Assembly (NCBI GenBank): GCA_028873865.1
Contig: JAPPNI010000041.1
Span: 59,502 to 123,501 of the forward strand
Source: Chloroflexota bacterium
Lineage (GTDB): Bacteria > Chloroflexota > Dehalococcoidia > Bin125
Direction of reading: 5' to 3'
DNA: 64,000 nucleotides
The position numbers and the translations under genes are program-made. A model generated the notes under the pieces. It saw only the letters and a list, made by a program, of their open reading frames with translations, ran no database searches and was not told the origin of the DNA. Positions 34,334 to 44,608 of this stretch are shown here, piece after piece (the stretch's first letter is position 1; each line of letters starts with the position of its first letter).

Positions 34334-37300
34334 CTAGGGGGTTAGGAGCGAGACAGTCCTCCGCGCTACCTCCGAGAACCAGGCGACCTCCGAGAAGGTC
34401 AGCGCCCGACCCAGGACCTTCGACTCCCGGTAGCTCAGCCACTTCTTGAGGACCTGGTAACCGCCTAGGCGGTAGCTCCAGACTTCTAGGGGGATGTCTT
34501 TCCAATAGGCGCGATCGTTGAGGTAGACGTCGACCACGTTTCCCCGACGCTCGATCTTGCCCTGGCCGGGCATGACGGCCTGGTTGGCTCCGAAGTGGCC
34601 CCAGCCGGCGGTGACGTTGAAGTCGTCGGGTTGCATTGGGTTGCCGTCGACCGTGGTAGGGACGGCGATGTGGGTGTGGTCGGTGAGGAGGTCGGTGACG
34701 TCGGACTCGGTGTCGAGCAGGCGGGCGAGGCGGTGGCCTCGGGCGGCGGACTGGGCGAGGTCGGCTGGATCGTCGGGCAGGGGGATGCGGGGCCAGCCCA
34801 TGCGTAGACCGCCGGCGTTGGCCTCGCGGTAGGCGGAGTCGTGCAGCGTGGCGAGGACGTGGTGGAAGAGGTCCTCGGGCGAGGCGTCCACGGACTCAAT
34901 GTACGTCTGAGCGCGCTCGCTCAGGTTAGCGACCCGATCGACCCCGTTGACATCGACAAGCATCTGATCACCCTGGGGGTTGAGCGGGTCCTGTTGGAGA
35001 TAGAGAGGGAACCAGAGGCCCCCGCGCTCGATAAGGTGATATGAGCTTAGGTGTTTCGTGAATGCGGCCTGCGGCTCTGATGCCCCTCTTCGCAAATGCT
35101 GCGAAGAGCAAAACCAGAGATTGTCCTCGAACACATGAGGCTTGTACTCGCTGCGCTTCTCGTCTAGCAGCTTTGTCTCGCCTTCCCAATAGAGCCAACG
35201 CTCATCGAATGGGCGGTACGAGTACCGCACGATGCTTTCCGGATAGGGCTTGCCACGCTTGAGCAAGATATCTCGTGTCCGCTCTGCCTTAAATCGGCCG
35301 GTTTCCTTCATGACAATGGGATAGCGACTAGCTATCTCCTCATGCTCCTGATTGGGATCAAAGTAGTCCGAGATTCGAGCTTCAAGCACGTCCTTCGTGT
35401 GGCCGACCAGAAAAGCATCACGGCTGGTAGTGACTCCGGGAAACTGGGTGGGAAACAAATCGATCAGTGAAGGCCAGTCGAACCAGTGGTGGCTGATGGC
35501 GATAGGGGCAAAGGGGAGCCCTATCGGACCGATTGGGAGCATCGGCTCGTACAGATGCTCAGGTGGGCGGTCAGCATCGGCATCTAGCGTTGCAAGTTTG
35601 GACTGGCCCCAAAGATCACGGTAGCTTACATGGCCTGTGCCAAAATGCTCGTCCTTTCGGACGAGTGTGGCAATGGCCGTGCCAACCTGGATGCCGACGG
35701 GATCGTCGGGGGTCGAGAACACGCTGGGGTCAGGTAGACCGTCAGGTGTGCGCTTACCGGTTCGCCTGCTATCGCCATTCAGATTGTCGATTCTTACGGC
35801 ATCGAAGGCATTGAGATATCGAAATCTCATGCCAGGATGCGAAAGGCCGTCAAGCCAGGAGTAATCGGAGATGAAACAGACGATGCCCTGACCAGTCCGA
35901 TCAGCAATGCGGCGCTCGGCCATGCGAAAGAAGCGCACGTAGAGGTTGTTCAACCCTTGTCCCTGCGGTTTTGGCAGGTATGGGGTGCTGACTTCGCGGT
36001 AGGCGTCTGACAGTTCGCGCTCTTCATCCACAGCAACACCCGTAAATCCGCTATAGGGCGGGTTGCCCAGCACGACCAGGATCGGCTGTTCCTGTTTGAC
36101 CGCGTCCGCCTGCTGCCGCTCATGCTCCAGCTCGGGAAAGGGCATCGGCTTGGTCGTCTCAGGTTCCCAGCCAAGGAGCGCATTGGTCAGGAAGATGCCG
36201 GCTCGTTGGTCGCCGGCCAAGCCTGCGCCCAGCTCCTCCAACGCCATTCCGACCTCAAGATGGGCGACGACCAACGGCGCGAGCATGATCTCAAATCCGA
36301 ACACGCGAGTCATAGCAGCTTGCCGCACGGCCGCGGGCGTGGCGGCGCCTTGCCCTGACGCACGCTCAGTTTCAGCGATGCGCCGCAACACCTCGATCAA
36401 GAACGCGCCAGTGCCGCAACAGGGATCGAGCACATAGACATTGTCTGCGGCGAGCCCTTTGGCGATGCCCAGGTCGTCGCGCAGGGCGCGGTCAACCCGG
36501 GCGACCATGTAGCGGACAACCTCTCGCGGGGTGTACCAGACGCCGAGCTTCTTGCGCAGGTCGGGATCGAAGGCTTCGAGGAACGGCTCATAGAAGTACT
36601 GCACAGCTTCGCCTTCGCTGAAGCGCGTGAGGAACGACTCGCGGTCGACGCGCTCCAGCGCCGCTTCGGTCCAGTCAAGTACATCGACCAGGTTCAATCG
36701 CTCCAACCGGCCGGGGTCCGTCAGGTGGTGAAACAGCATCCGCAGCACCGGAGCGCGCAGCCGGTGCGACGTATCCCACCAGCGAAAACGCTCAGCCTGT
36801 TCGTCCGAAAGGTCGGCGCGCGCCGCCAACACCCATGCGGTAAAGATGCCGTAGAACAGCGTCTGGACAAGGGTGGAACGAAAGAACTCCTGACCCCGTG
36901 TGTCGCTATAGCTCACTCCCAACGCTTGTTCCAGGGCCTCACGGATCGGACCGAGCGAGGTCTCGGTGTCGGCGGCTTGCTCGACCCGACGCAGTGCATC
37001 CTGGGCGTAAGAAGCCAGAAGCTGCGCCAGGTCGCGCGGATCCGAGATGGCCGCCTGGTGCGACATGACACGACCGAGATACTCCCCCAGAGCGACGCCG
37101 TGTCGTCTAGCGGCGGCGGTGCGATGGTTCAGCAGTTCCGCGAACTCATCGTCGGTATTCGCGAGCGAATAGCGTTCAAGGACAGTCCTCGCGCCGTCGC
37201 GATCCTCCCCGACCAAGGCGAACTCTCGTAGGTTTGTGCAGAGCACGAGCCTGCGTTGAGTCCAGTACTTGTTGACCTGTTCCGATTCAGTCAGTTCATC

Positions 37301-37561
37301 AAGCTCGGCCTCAGATCCCTTGACTTCGACCACGCCGTGGTCTGGCTCGATGTTGTCGGCGGTGTAGAAGCCGAAATCGGGCTGTCCGTACCGCTCCTCG
37401 CTGGGTTGAACAACTGCGCTGACCTTTGGCGTGAGCTGGTCGCCGACTGGGTCAAACAGGTTGTCGAGCGCGGTGTAGTGCGAAAGTTCAGGCGTCCCTA
37501 CGCGGTTGACGGCCGATATCGCGTCGAGGTACTGCTTGACGGCCTGGCGGAGTTCTGTCAT
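34334..37561 (-). CDS. type ISP-like restriction/N6-adenine methyltransferase, no helicase domain
   Basis: A 1,075-residue single-chain enzyme. The N-terminal part (about 60-100) has a PD-(D/E)xK-like nuclease pattern (QPDFGFY ... VVEVKG). A helical linker follows, then an N6-adenine methyltransferase with motif I DPCCGTGAFLIE (Asp379) and motif IV GNPPYSGF (Asn500). The C-terminus (YWKDIPLEVWSYRLGGYQVLKK) matches the type ISP specificity-domain style. Classical type ISP enzymes (LlaGI, about 1,600 residues) carry an SF2 helicase between nuclease and methylase; here it is missing, as in type IIG-like enzymes. It should both methylate and cut a non-palindromic site. The ATG at 37561 is the only good start. 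Confidence 0.83.
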   Translation of the reverse strand: MTELRQAVKQYLDAISAVNRVGTPELSHYTALDNLFDPVGDQLTPKVSAVVQPSEERYGQPDFGFYTADNIEPDHGVVEVKGSEAELDELTESEQVNKYWTQRRLVLCTNLREFALVGEDRDGARTVLERYSLANTDDEFAELLNHRTAAARRHGVALGEYLGRVMSHQAAISDPRDLAQLLASYAQDALRRVEQAADTETSLGPIREALEQALGVSYSDTRGQEFFRSTLVQTLFYGIFTAWVLAARADLSDEQAERFRWWDTSHRLRAPVLRMLFHHLTDPGRLERLNLVDVLDWTEAALERVDRESFLTRFSEGEAVQYFYEPFLEAFDPDLRKKLGVWYTPREVVRYMVARVDRALRDDLGIAKGLAADNVYVLDPCCGTGAFLIEVLRRIAETERASGQGAATPAAVRQAAMTRVFGFEIMLAPLVVAHLEVGMALEELGAGLAGDQRAGIFLTNALLGWEPETTKPMPFPELEHERQQADAVKQEQPILVVLGNPPYSGFTGVAVDEERELSDAYREVSTPYLPKPQGQGLNNLYVRFFRMAERRIADRTGQGIVCFISDYSWLDGLSHPGMRFRYLNAFDAVRIDNLNGDSRRTGKRTPDGLPDPSVFSTPDDPVGIQVGTAIATLVRKDEHFGTGHVSYRDLWGQSKLATLDADADRPPEHLYEPMLPIGPIGLPFAPIAISHHWFDWPSLIDLFPTQFPGVTTSRDAFLVGHTKDVLEARISDYFDPNQEHEEIASRYPIVMKETGRFKAERTRDILLKRGKPYPESIVRYSYRPFDERWLYWEGETKLLDEKRSEYKPHVFEDNLWFCSSQHLRRGASEPQAAFTKHLSSYHLIERGGLWFPLYLQQDPLNPQGDQMLVDVNGVDRVANLSERAQTYIESVDASPEDLFHHVLATLHDSAYREANAGGLRMGWPRIPLPDDPADLAQSAARGHRLARLLDTESDVTDLLTDHTHIAVPTTVDGNPMQPDDFNVTAGWGHFGANQAVMPGQGKIERRGNVVDVYLNDRAYWKDIPLEVWSYRLGGYQVLKKWLSYRESKVLGRALTFSEVAWFSEVARRTVSLLTP

Positions 37562-37832
37562 TACACAACCCGATTCTCCCTAACGCAGCGAGGGTTGACA
37601 TCTCGGACTACGTTACTCGCAGCGCATCGTGGACCGCGGCCAAACACCCTCGACCTGCATCCCTTGTCTACGGCGGTGAGCGGGAGACAAGGCGGATGGA
37701 ATCGACCAGCAGTATGCCTATCTCCGTTGAGAGCGCCAAACGTCTTCGCCGCCGGCGATCAACTAATCGCCTGATTGTGCGCCGCGCTTCAGACAACGCT
37801 ACTCAATATCGCATTCGTGCTATGGTCAGGGT

Positions 37833-38195
37833 ATGCCGACAGTTCGCTACTTCCAAGATGCAGGTGGGTCAATTCCGGTCGCTGACTACATCGTGTCCCT
37901 GGATCGGGCGGGACGCGGCGCAGAAGCGGCGCGCATCCTCTCTGACATCGAGCTCTTGGCGGAAATGGGCATGGCGGGCGCGCAACAGATGGGCCGGTCG
38001 TTCAGCCGCTTGATCGATCGCGAACTCAGAATCTGGGAGTTGCGGCCCGGCAATCATCGGATCGCATACGCCGCCATCGCAGACGAACTGGTCCTCCTGC
38101 ACGCCTGGCGGAAGCAGACGCGAAGGCTCGATCCCAGGGCGTTGCAGAACGCCCAGCGCAACTATTGGCGCGCCGTAGACCGACGCGGCGAGTGA
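37833..38195 (+). CDS. HigB/Gp49-like RelE-superfamily toxin
   Basis: A 120-residue toxin of the phage-derived Gp49-like (HigB) branch of the RelE superfamily. The pattern is typical: IPVADYIVSLD at the start, then LRIWELRPGNHRIAYAAI, and LLHAWRKQTRRLDP, where basic residues line the mRNA-cutting site. Such toxins cut mRNA on the ribosome. It precedes an XRE-type antitoxin gene by 28 bp, the reversed order expected for higBA. No strong ribosome site precedes the ATG; a TATGGT word 8 bases upstream could be the -10 of a leaderless transcript. Confidence 0.85.
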   Translation: MPTVRYFQDAGGSIPVADYIVSLDRAGRGAEAARILSDIELLAEMGMAGAQQMGRSFSRLIDRELRIWELRPGNHRIAYAAIADELVLLHAWRKQTRRLDPRALQNAQRNYWRAVDRRGE

Positions 38196-38223
38196 AGCTC
38201 CGCCGCACGAAAGGACGACAACT

Positions 38224-38613
38224 ATGGCAACTCGGACCGGACCCACTCACGAAGAGATGCGCGACCGCTTGCTTCAGGCGGGAAGCGCCGAATTGCGCGA
38301 GGAATACGCCCTTCTCGGACCGCGGCGCGACGCCATCGCCGCGCTGGTCCGCGCGCGCAGGATGCGCAAACTCACGCAGCACGATCTCGCACAGCGGGCG
38401 GGCGTAAGCCAGGGCGTGATCAGCCGGCTTGAGAACGGTGGACACAGCCCCAAGCTGGAGACGCTGGTGCAGATCGCCCGGGCGATGGACTACCGCGTGG
38501 AGGTCAAGCTGGTTGACAACCGCAAGAGCCGCGCCGCTTCGAAAGGTGCGATCGGCCGACGTCAACGTCAGGAAAGCTCGGCTGAGACGTTCGACGTCCG
38601 GCGAGCATCCTGA
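38224..38613 (+). CDS. HigA-like XRE-family antitoxin
   Basis: A 129-residue protein with a lambda-repressor-type HTH (about 45-98; KLTQHDLAQRAGVSQGVISRLENG). An N-terminal helical arm and a basic, disordered C-terminal tail flank it. It follows the HigB-like toxin and should neutralise it and repress the operon promoter. GAAAGGA precedes the ATG. The tail (about 105-129) is longer than in many HigA proteins. Toxin-antitoxin pairs of this type often stabilise mobile regions. Confidence 0.87.
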   Translation: MATRTGPTHEEMRDRLLQAGSAELREEYALLGPRRDAIAALVRARRMRKLTQHDLAQRAGVSQGVISRLENGGHSPKLETLVQIARAMDYRVEVKLVDNRKSRAASKGAIGRRQRQESSAETFDVRRAS

Positions 38614-39064
38614 TCGCCGGATCGCGGCGGCGGCCGTAAGGCGAGCCCCCTACCAGTCGGCTCCATTGCCGGATCGCTGCGGCTGGCGCATTGGTCCTGC
38701 CTCGAGCTTGAGCGCCTTCTGTAGCCCCTCGGCGTCGTAGCGCCTGTAGGACGAGATCAATGGTCGGGCGCCGCGCTGGGCCCACGCCTACCCTCCCGCG
38801 CTTCCGCCTTCCCTGACTGGCTACGCTGGCACAATCGTCGCTGGCCTGACGGCTCGCTCGGAGGCCTCCCGCCTATCAGCCGCGTCTCACACCTCTGTAG
38901 TCAGTACACCTAGGCACTGTAGATATCCTCTTCCCTCGGCGCAGGCTCGCAGAGTCTACCGTGTCCGGCTGCAGAACCCGGTGGCAAGGAAGGGAGATGC
39001 CGTGGACACCGGCTCTCTCTGATGGCGGTGCGAATCGCCTGCGCTCGCAGCCAGCCCATCCCGA
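38614..39064. other. intergenic region
   Basis: About 450 bp between the antitoxin and the convergent end of the giant helicase fusion. Open frames are short and arginine-rich. No terminator hairpin with a T tract, RNA gene or repeat stands out. Confidence 0.4.
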
Positions 39065-42000
39065 TCATGATTCCAGAGGCGTGAACACCAAATCGGGGAC
39101 GACCACTTCCCACGTTTCACAGCGAGTTTCTGAGCGGTACTGCGGCTCAGTCAACTCGCGGTTCCAGGTCGCAATAGAAGCGACGCTAGCCGAGATGCAC
39201 TTCATGTCTCGCGGCGGTCGGAACTTCCGCGCCAACTGCCCGACAGCCACGCCCTGCGAATCGAGCAAGCGCCAGCGATTCTCGTCGACACGGATCTGCA
39301 GTTTGTCGTTCGGCTGGAGGCGGGCGATGGAGCGGTGGACCCGATGCCGAGGGGGCTGTCGTCCAGCGAAGCCCAGCACGACTTCGCTCAGGCCGAGCCG
39401 CCGGTGTACACGGGAGAGCTCACGCGGCGTTGCCGGGACGCGCTCCGGCAACTCGCGGTGGATCACCGCTGGACTCGTGGCCAGATCCGCGAGGAACGGA
39501 TGACCGGGGCCCATTGAAGCGAGGCAGAGGGTTTCGCGCGCCCGCGACATGGCGACATAGAAGAGCCGCCGTGCGGCATCGACGTCTTCGTCAGCGCCCG
39601 TTCGCTGCCATCCCCCATCGAGCACGGCCACGTGATCGAATTCAAGCCCCTTAGCCCGGTATGCGGTGAGCAGGAGCAGTCCTTGCTGGCGGCGGCGTGC
39701 ATCCTGGCTCCATTCGGCCAGCCACTCCCGGAACCCATCGAACGGCGTTCCAGCCGTCCCGAACTCCTGCTCGAATTCACTCGCCGCCTCGGTGAGCAGG
39801 TCTGTCCACTCGTTGGCCGTTTGACGCGCGAGCCATCCGTCGATGTGCGTTCTGTTGATCATCGCTGCGTCGCCGTCGGCCAAATCGGTGAGCAGGGTCT
39901 GGGTCTCGCGCAGGCGCCAGAGCGATGCGGTGTCCTCGTTCGCCATCTGTACGGGGATGCCTTCGAGTTCGCAGAGGCTGCGCACGGGATCGAGATAGCG
40001 CCACTGGCGGGCGATTACCGCGCAACGCTCCCAGGACCAGTCCGGCGCTCGCCCGGCCAACCGGCTGAGTTCGCCGACGACCACCTGGGCCTGGCTGAAG
40101 GGCGTCTCTCCGGCGGGCAGAATCTGGACGCGGCATTCGGTGAGCGGATCTAAATCGCTCCAGCGCCCGCCCCAGAGTCCCTTCTGGCGTGAGCGATTGA
40201 CGCGGTTCGGACGACCGTGTTTCATCCGTTCTTGCGACCCTTCGATCACGACGTTGGCGGCTTCGATGACGTGGCGGCTGGAGCGGTAGTTCTCGGTCAG
40301 GTACGCGGGTCGAGCCGCGTAGTCCTTCTCAAACTTGCGGATGAACTCAACCGAGGCACCGCGGAAGGCGTAGATGTTCTGGTCGTCGTCACCGACCGCG
40401 AACAATGTCAGCTTGCGTTCGCCGTCGGCCAGGGTGCGTCCGGCCAGCGCCGAGATCAGTGCGTACTGGTCGGGACCGATGTCCTGATATTCGTCGACCA
40501 GGATCCAGCGGAACCCGGCCAGTAGCCGTTCGCGTCGCTCGTCAGCATCCGCCTCAGCGAGTCCTTCGCCCTGGAGCAATGCCGTTGCCTGGCGCAGGAC
40601 GGCGGCGAAGTCGGCATCGCCAAGTCGGTTTGAGCGGCCCTCGAAACTGGCGCCGACCAGCCGCATGGCCAGCCCGTGGCAGGTGAGCACGGTCACCCCA
40701 CGAGCGTCGTCACCGATCAACTCGCGCAGCCGTCGACGGATCTCAAGAGCCGCGTGGCGGTTGTAGGCCAGGGCCAAGATGCCTCGTGCCGGTTCGCGCC
40801 GGACCCGTAGCAGGTAGGCGATCCGGTGTACCAGCACACGGGTTTTGCCCGAGCCCGGTCCGGCCAGGACCAGCACGTTGGTCTGCTCGCGGTCATCTGC
40901 AACCACGCGGCGCTGGGCCGGGCGGGCCAGATCGTCTACGATCGCACGCCACGACTCCGGCGTCCCGGGCCGCAACTGCGCGCGGTCGACTTCGGGCATC
41001 CAGCGCTTGAGGAACTCGTCCGTGGAGAGTGCGAAGTAGTCGCCGGCCAGCCGTTCGGCATCGCGGATAGAGCGCAGGCCGCGTTCCGCATAGGCGGCCA
41101 TCGCGTGGATCTGCAGCACCTGTTCGTTGTAGTGAATCTCAAGCGGCGTGAAGTCGGCCTTGGTGAAGCGGCGGCCAGTCCGCGGCACGCGAATCGTCAT
41201 CGCCGGACGCAAAACGGTCAGGCCCCGGTTCAGGCGCAGCACGTCTTGTTCGTGCATCCAGAGCAGCGCCCGCTCCATCAGCTTGGCCGGGTCGCCGACC
41301 TGCTGAGCGAACATCAGGTCGGCACGGATGACGCCCAGGAGCTTGCCCAACGTGGTCTCGGCGAGCAGATCGGCGCCGCGGCTGCCGCGCGGCAGGGAGT
41401 CCAGCAGGTGATCGAGCAGCCGACCGGCCGCATCGCGGCGCACCTGCGCCGTCCGTTCGATCATCCGCCACTCACGCTGCAGGGTGATCCGGACGGTTTC
41501 GCGATCGCGGCTGCGCACCGCCATGCTGCCGCCGCGTCTTCCCTCGCCACGGCCGTCAGCCGCGATGCTGCGCAGGAGCCGGCGCAGAGTCTCGGGAACG
41601 GCCGGGTCGTGGCCGTCGTCCTTGAGCTGCTGCGCCGCGAGCCGCAGATGCAGCGTCTCCGCGTCGCCCACCGCCATGTCGGGATAGCCCCGGCGCAGCA
41701 GCTTTATCAGCGCCTGCTCCAGCGCCTGTGACTTCTTCAGCCGGTCCCGCGATGGGCGCACCACGCCCTGGTGGACGTAGGCAGTCAGCGCGGTGTCGTT
41801 TGCGGCGATGCCGTAGCGCTCCAGGTCGTAAAGCACGGCCCGCACTTCAGAGGGTGTCAACCGCCCGCGCAACATCAGTTGATCGGTCGAGATGCCCTCG
41901 TCGGGTCGAGCATCAACGAGCGCTTCGATCACGGCAAGGAGCTGGCGGCGGTAGTCCGGCCGGATCTCACGTTGGCCCAGACGCTCGCGCGCCTCCTCGA

Positions 42001-44371
42001 CGGAGGCGACCCGCAGCGAGGAGGGGAAGATCTGGACCTGGTTCTCTTCGCGAGTGGCGAGCACGGCTTCTTCCAGCCAGGCCACAGCGGTGCGCACGCG
42101 GTTGTCGTCGGTGGCGGTATCGCGCTGGAATACGCCCGCTTCATCCTCGCTCAGGATTTCTCCCGCAGTCGCGATGACATCACCGGGCGTCCGAGCCCGC
42201 TTCGCCAATCGGCGCAGCGATCGCAGCACCCCGTCAATGTCCACCCGGCTCAGACGTGAACCCGTCATCAAGCGGAACTGGCGCTCGACATCGTCCTCGC
42301 TATAGAGAAGAACGCAGCGCGCCGGCTCCCCATCGCGCCCCGCCCGCCCAGCCTCCTGCAGATAGTTCTCCAGGGAGCCGGGGATGTCGGCGTGGACGAC
42401 CAGCCGGACATCGGGCTTGTCGATACCCATGCCGAACGCGTTGGTCGCCACGATCACGCGCAACGCTCCGGCGATGAAGCGGGCCTGTACATCTTGCTTG
42501 CGCTCCGGCGTGAGACCGGCGTGAAAGTGCTCGGCTGACACTCCCTGCGCGGCGAGGAACTCCGCCGTCTCTTCGGTCCGCCGCCGGGTCGAGGCGTAGA
42601 CAATCGCCCCGCCCGATCGCTCAACCGGCAATCCATCCTCAAGGATCGTCTCGAGGTCTGTGAGCTTCTGCGCCGAAGTCGTCGGCACGACCAGGTACTC
42701 CAGGTTGGTCCGCTGCGCCCCGCCGTCGAAGAGGCGCAGCTCGACGCCCAGCTGATCGCGGAAGTACTCGGTGATCTCCTCGACAACTTCCGGCTTCGCC
42801 GTCGCTGTCAGGCAGATGATCTGCGGCCGCTCCTCCGGGCTGGTTCGCTCGCGGATGAAGCGCCCGACGTAGCGATAGTCGGGACGGAAGTCGTGGCCCC
42901 AGCGCGAAAGGCAGTGCGCCTCGTCCAGGACCCAGGAGGCCAACTCCCGCTGTTCCAGTACCCGGCGGACGGACGGGCTGCGCAGCTGCTCGGGAGCGAT
43001 CAAGAGCATCGAGGCGTCTCCCAACCGGACCCGGTCGAGTGCATCGGCCCGCTCCGGAATCGAGAGCAGTCCATTGATCGTCACGCAGGAGTCGATCCCT
43101 TGGGCGGCGAGGCCGGCGACCTGGTCGGCCATCAGCGCGACCAAAGGTGAAATGATCACCGTCAAGGCGCCGGTCTTGTCATAGCGCGAGAGCGCCGGCA
43201 ACTGGTAGCAGATCGACTTCCCCGTGCCGGTCGGTAGCAGCGCCAGTAGATGTTCACCTCCCTGGGCGGACTCGACGATCGCCTGCTGCATCGGTGCACC
43301 GTCGGCGGTCTCCGGTTCGGGTCGGAACTGCTCGAATCCAAACCAACGCCTGAGCTCGAGTCCGGCGTCGTGGCGCTCGCGGCACCAGTAGCAGTCCGGC
43401 GCGTGGCAAGGCGTGTCACGCAACCGGCGTAACAGGCGTCCCACCTCGGGGAACTGGTGCCGTACCCAGGGCGGCATCACCGAGTTGCCTCCGGCAACTG
43501 AGAGCCAGGCCAGGACATACGCCAAGGGCCAGCCCAGTTCCCCTCGTTCGTGGAACAACTGTTCGGACTGTGTCCGGCAAGCAGTGTCCGCCAGCAGGGC
43601 GGTGACGGCGGCGCGCCCTTCCCCGCCCAGCGGCCGCGCCTCGCCGCGAATGGCACGGAACACTTGCCCAAAGCCGCTCTCGTCGGAGGACGAGGTCAGC
43701 CAGTGCCACGCAACGAGCAGATCGGGATCGGCACCTCGGAGGGATCGCAGCTGATCGGAGAAGAGCTCGAGCGCCAGGCGGCAGTCCAGCTCCGGGTCGT
43801 TCACGCGGCCGCGCTTCAGCTGACCGTCCTGATAGTGCTTGACAAGATGGTGATAGGGGTTGCGGGGAAACGCGAGCGGGTTCAGCCAAAGCGTGTCCAC
43901 CACCGGCAGGCGCAACATCGCGAGACTGGGCTCGGTCGCCTCCAGGATCGGCCGATCATGCTTGATCAGGTTGTGACCTAGGAGCAGCTGCGATCCCTCG
44001 CTCAGCCGGTCGAGTTTCCTCAGGCCGCTCGCTGGGCACTGTGGGAACCTCGACAGGGTCCGCGATCGATCGTTGTCCGAGCGAACCGCCGCGGCGGCTC
44101 GGATCCGCCGGTCGCGGACGGCCACCTCTAGGTCGACCGACAGGCATCGCCAGGGCAAGCGCCTTGCGCCGCCCGCAAGGTTGGCGGAAGAGGGGAACTC
44201 GGCGTGGGAAAGTGCGTCAATGCCGCCTGGCCCGCCGCCTTCCGGCAGTTTGTGTGCCACGTACAACAGGATACGTACCTGTCGAGAACTCCAGCGGTTC
44301 GTTTCCCATAACCAACCTGGGTGGGCGCGTATTGCAGTCTGTTCAGCCGAGATCGAATCTCGGTCGCTCAA
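39065..44371 (-). CDS. DEDD exonuclease + RecQ helicase + UvrD helicase fusion
   Basis: A 1,768-residue three-enzyme fusion. Residues about 75-200 look like a DnaQ/DEDD 3'-5' exonuclease (Asp80-x-Glu82, GHNLIKHD with Asp139, NDPELD with Asp196). Next comes a RecQ SF2 helicase with Walker A PTGTGKS (about 382), DEAH (about 484) and QEAGRAGRDG motif VI, plus a RecQ C-terminal region. Residues about 1165-1640 are a UvrD/Rep SF1 helicase with AGPGSGKTR (about 1174), DEYQD (about 1294), DDDQNIYAFRG and VAMSRAR. All motor motifs are intact. The start is uncertain: 44371 is a TTG without a ribosome site. It lies among restriction and toxin genes, so it may process foreign or broken DNA. Confidence 0.88.
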   Translation of the reverse strand: MSDRDSISAEQTAIRAHPGWLWETNRWSSRQVRILLYVAHKLPEGGGPGGIDALSHAEFPSSANLAGGARRLPWRCLSVDLEVAVRDRRIRAAAAVRSDNDRSRTLSRFPQCPASGLRKLDRLSEGSQLLLGHNLIKHDRPILEATEPSLAMLRLPVVDTLWLNPLAFPRNPYHHLVKHYQDGQLKRGRVNDPELDCRLALELFSDQLRSLRGADPDLLVAWHWLTSSSDESGFGQVFRAIRGEARPLGGEGRAAVTALLADTACRTQSEQLFHERGELGWPLAYVLAWLSVAGGNSVMPPWVRHQFPEVGRLLRRLRDTPCHAPDCYWCRERHDAGLELRRWFGFEQFRPEPETADGAPMQQAIVESAQGGEHLLALLPTGTGKSICYQLPALSRYDKTGALTVIISPLVALMADQVAGLAAQGIDSCVTINGLLSIPERADALDRVRLGDASMLLIAPEQLRSPSVRRVLEQRELASWVLDEAHCLSRWGHDFRPDYRYVGRFIRERTSPEERPQIICLTATAKPEVVEEITEYFRDQLGVELRLFDGGAQRTNLEYLVVPTTSAQKLTDLETILEDGLPVERSGGAIVYASTRRRTEETAEFLAAQGVSAEHFHAGLTPERKQDVQARFIAGALRVIVATNAFGMGIDKPDVRLVVHADIPGSLENYLQEAGRAGRDGEPARCVLLYSEDDVERQFRLMTGSRLSRVDIDGVLRSLRRLAKRARTPGDVIATAGEILSEDEAGVFQRDTATDDNRVRTAVAWLEEAVLATREENQVQIFPSSLRVASVEEARERLGQREIRPDYRRQLLAVIEALVDARPDEGISTDQLMLRGRLTPSEVRAVLYDLERYGIAANDTALTAYVHQGVVRPSRDRLKKSQALEQALIKLLRRGYPDMAVGDAETLHLRLAAQQLKDDGHDPAVPETLRRLLRSIAADGRGEGRRGGSMAVRSRDRETVRITLQREWRMIERTAQVRRDAAGRLLDHLLDSLPRGSRGADLLAETTLGKLLGVIRADLMFAQQVGDPAKLMERALLWMHEQDVLRLNRGLTVLRPAMTIRVPRTGRRFTKADFTPLEIHYNEQVLQIHAMAAYAERGLRSIRDAERLAGDYFALSTDEFLKRWMPEVDRAQLRPGTPESWRAIVDDLARPAQRRVVADDREQTNVLVLAGPGSGKTRVLVHRIAYLLRVRREPARGILALAYNRHAALEIRRRLRELIGDDARGVTVLTCHGLAMRLVGASFEGRSNRLGDADFAAVLRQATALLQGEGLAEADADERRERLLAGFRWILVDEYQDIGPDQYALISALAGRTLADGERKLTLFAVGDDDQNIYAFRGASVEFIRKFEKDYAARPAYLTENYRSSRHVIEAANVVIEGSQERMKHGRPNRVNRSRQKGLWGGRWSDLDPLTECRVQILPAGETPFSQAQVVVGELSRLAGRAPDWSWERCAVIARQWRYLDPVRSLCELEGIPVQMANEDTASLWRLRETQTLLTDLADGDAAMINRTHIDGWLARQTANEWTDLLTEAASEFEQEFGTAGTPFDGFREWLAEWSQDARRRQQGLLLLTAYRAKGLEFDHVAVLDGGWQRTGADEDVDAARRLFYVAMSRARETLCLASMGPGHPFLADLATSPAVIHRELPERVPATPRELSRVHRRLGLSEVVLGFAGRQPPRHRVHRSIARLQPNDKLQIRVDENRWRLLDSQGVAVGQLARKFRPPRDMKCISASVASIATWNRELTEPQYRSETRCETWEVVVPDLVFTPLES

Positions 44372-44608
44372 CTCAACGGGCTGTCGTTCGCCAGGTGGTC
44401 CAGACTAATCGCGAAGCGCGCATCGAGGCCGTTTCACCAGGTGATCGCTCGTTGGCCGTTGATGGCCGGTCCGCTCTACAAACACATCCTGGCGTCTGGT
44501 TCTGGATCGATTTCTTGAGCGTTGCGGCTAGCGCCGGTGCCGGCCTCGTCCTCACTGTTGCCGCCGACACCCTCGATCCGTCTGGATCGCAGGATCGTTT
44601 CGATTGCA

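Noticed and set aside
44347..44363. tRNA-like T arm (CCGAG-ATCGAAT-CTCGG)
   Set aside because: The 5-bp stem and 7-base loop resemble a T arm, but no acceptor, anticodon or D arm fits around it.
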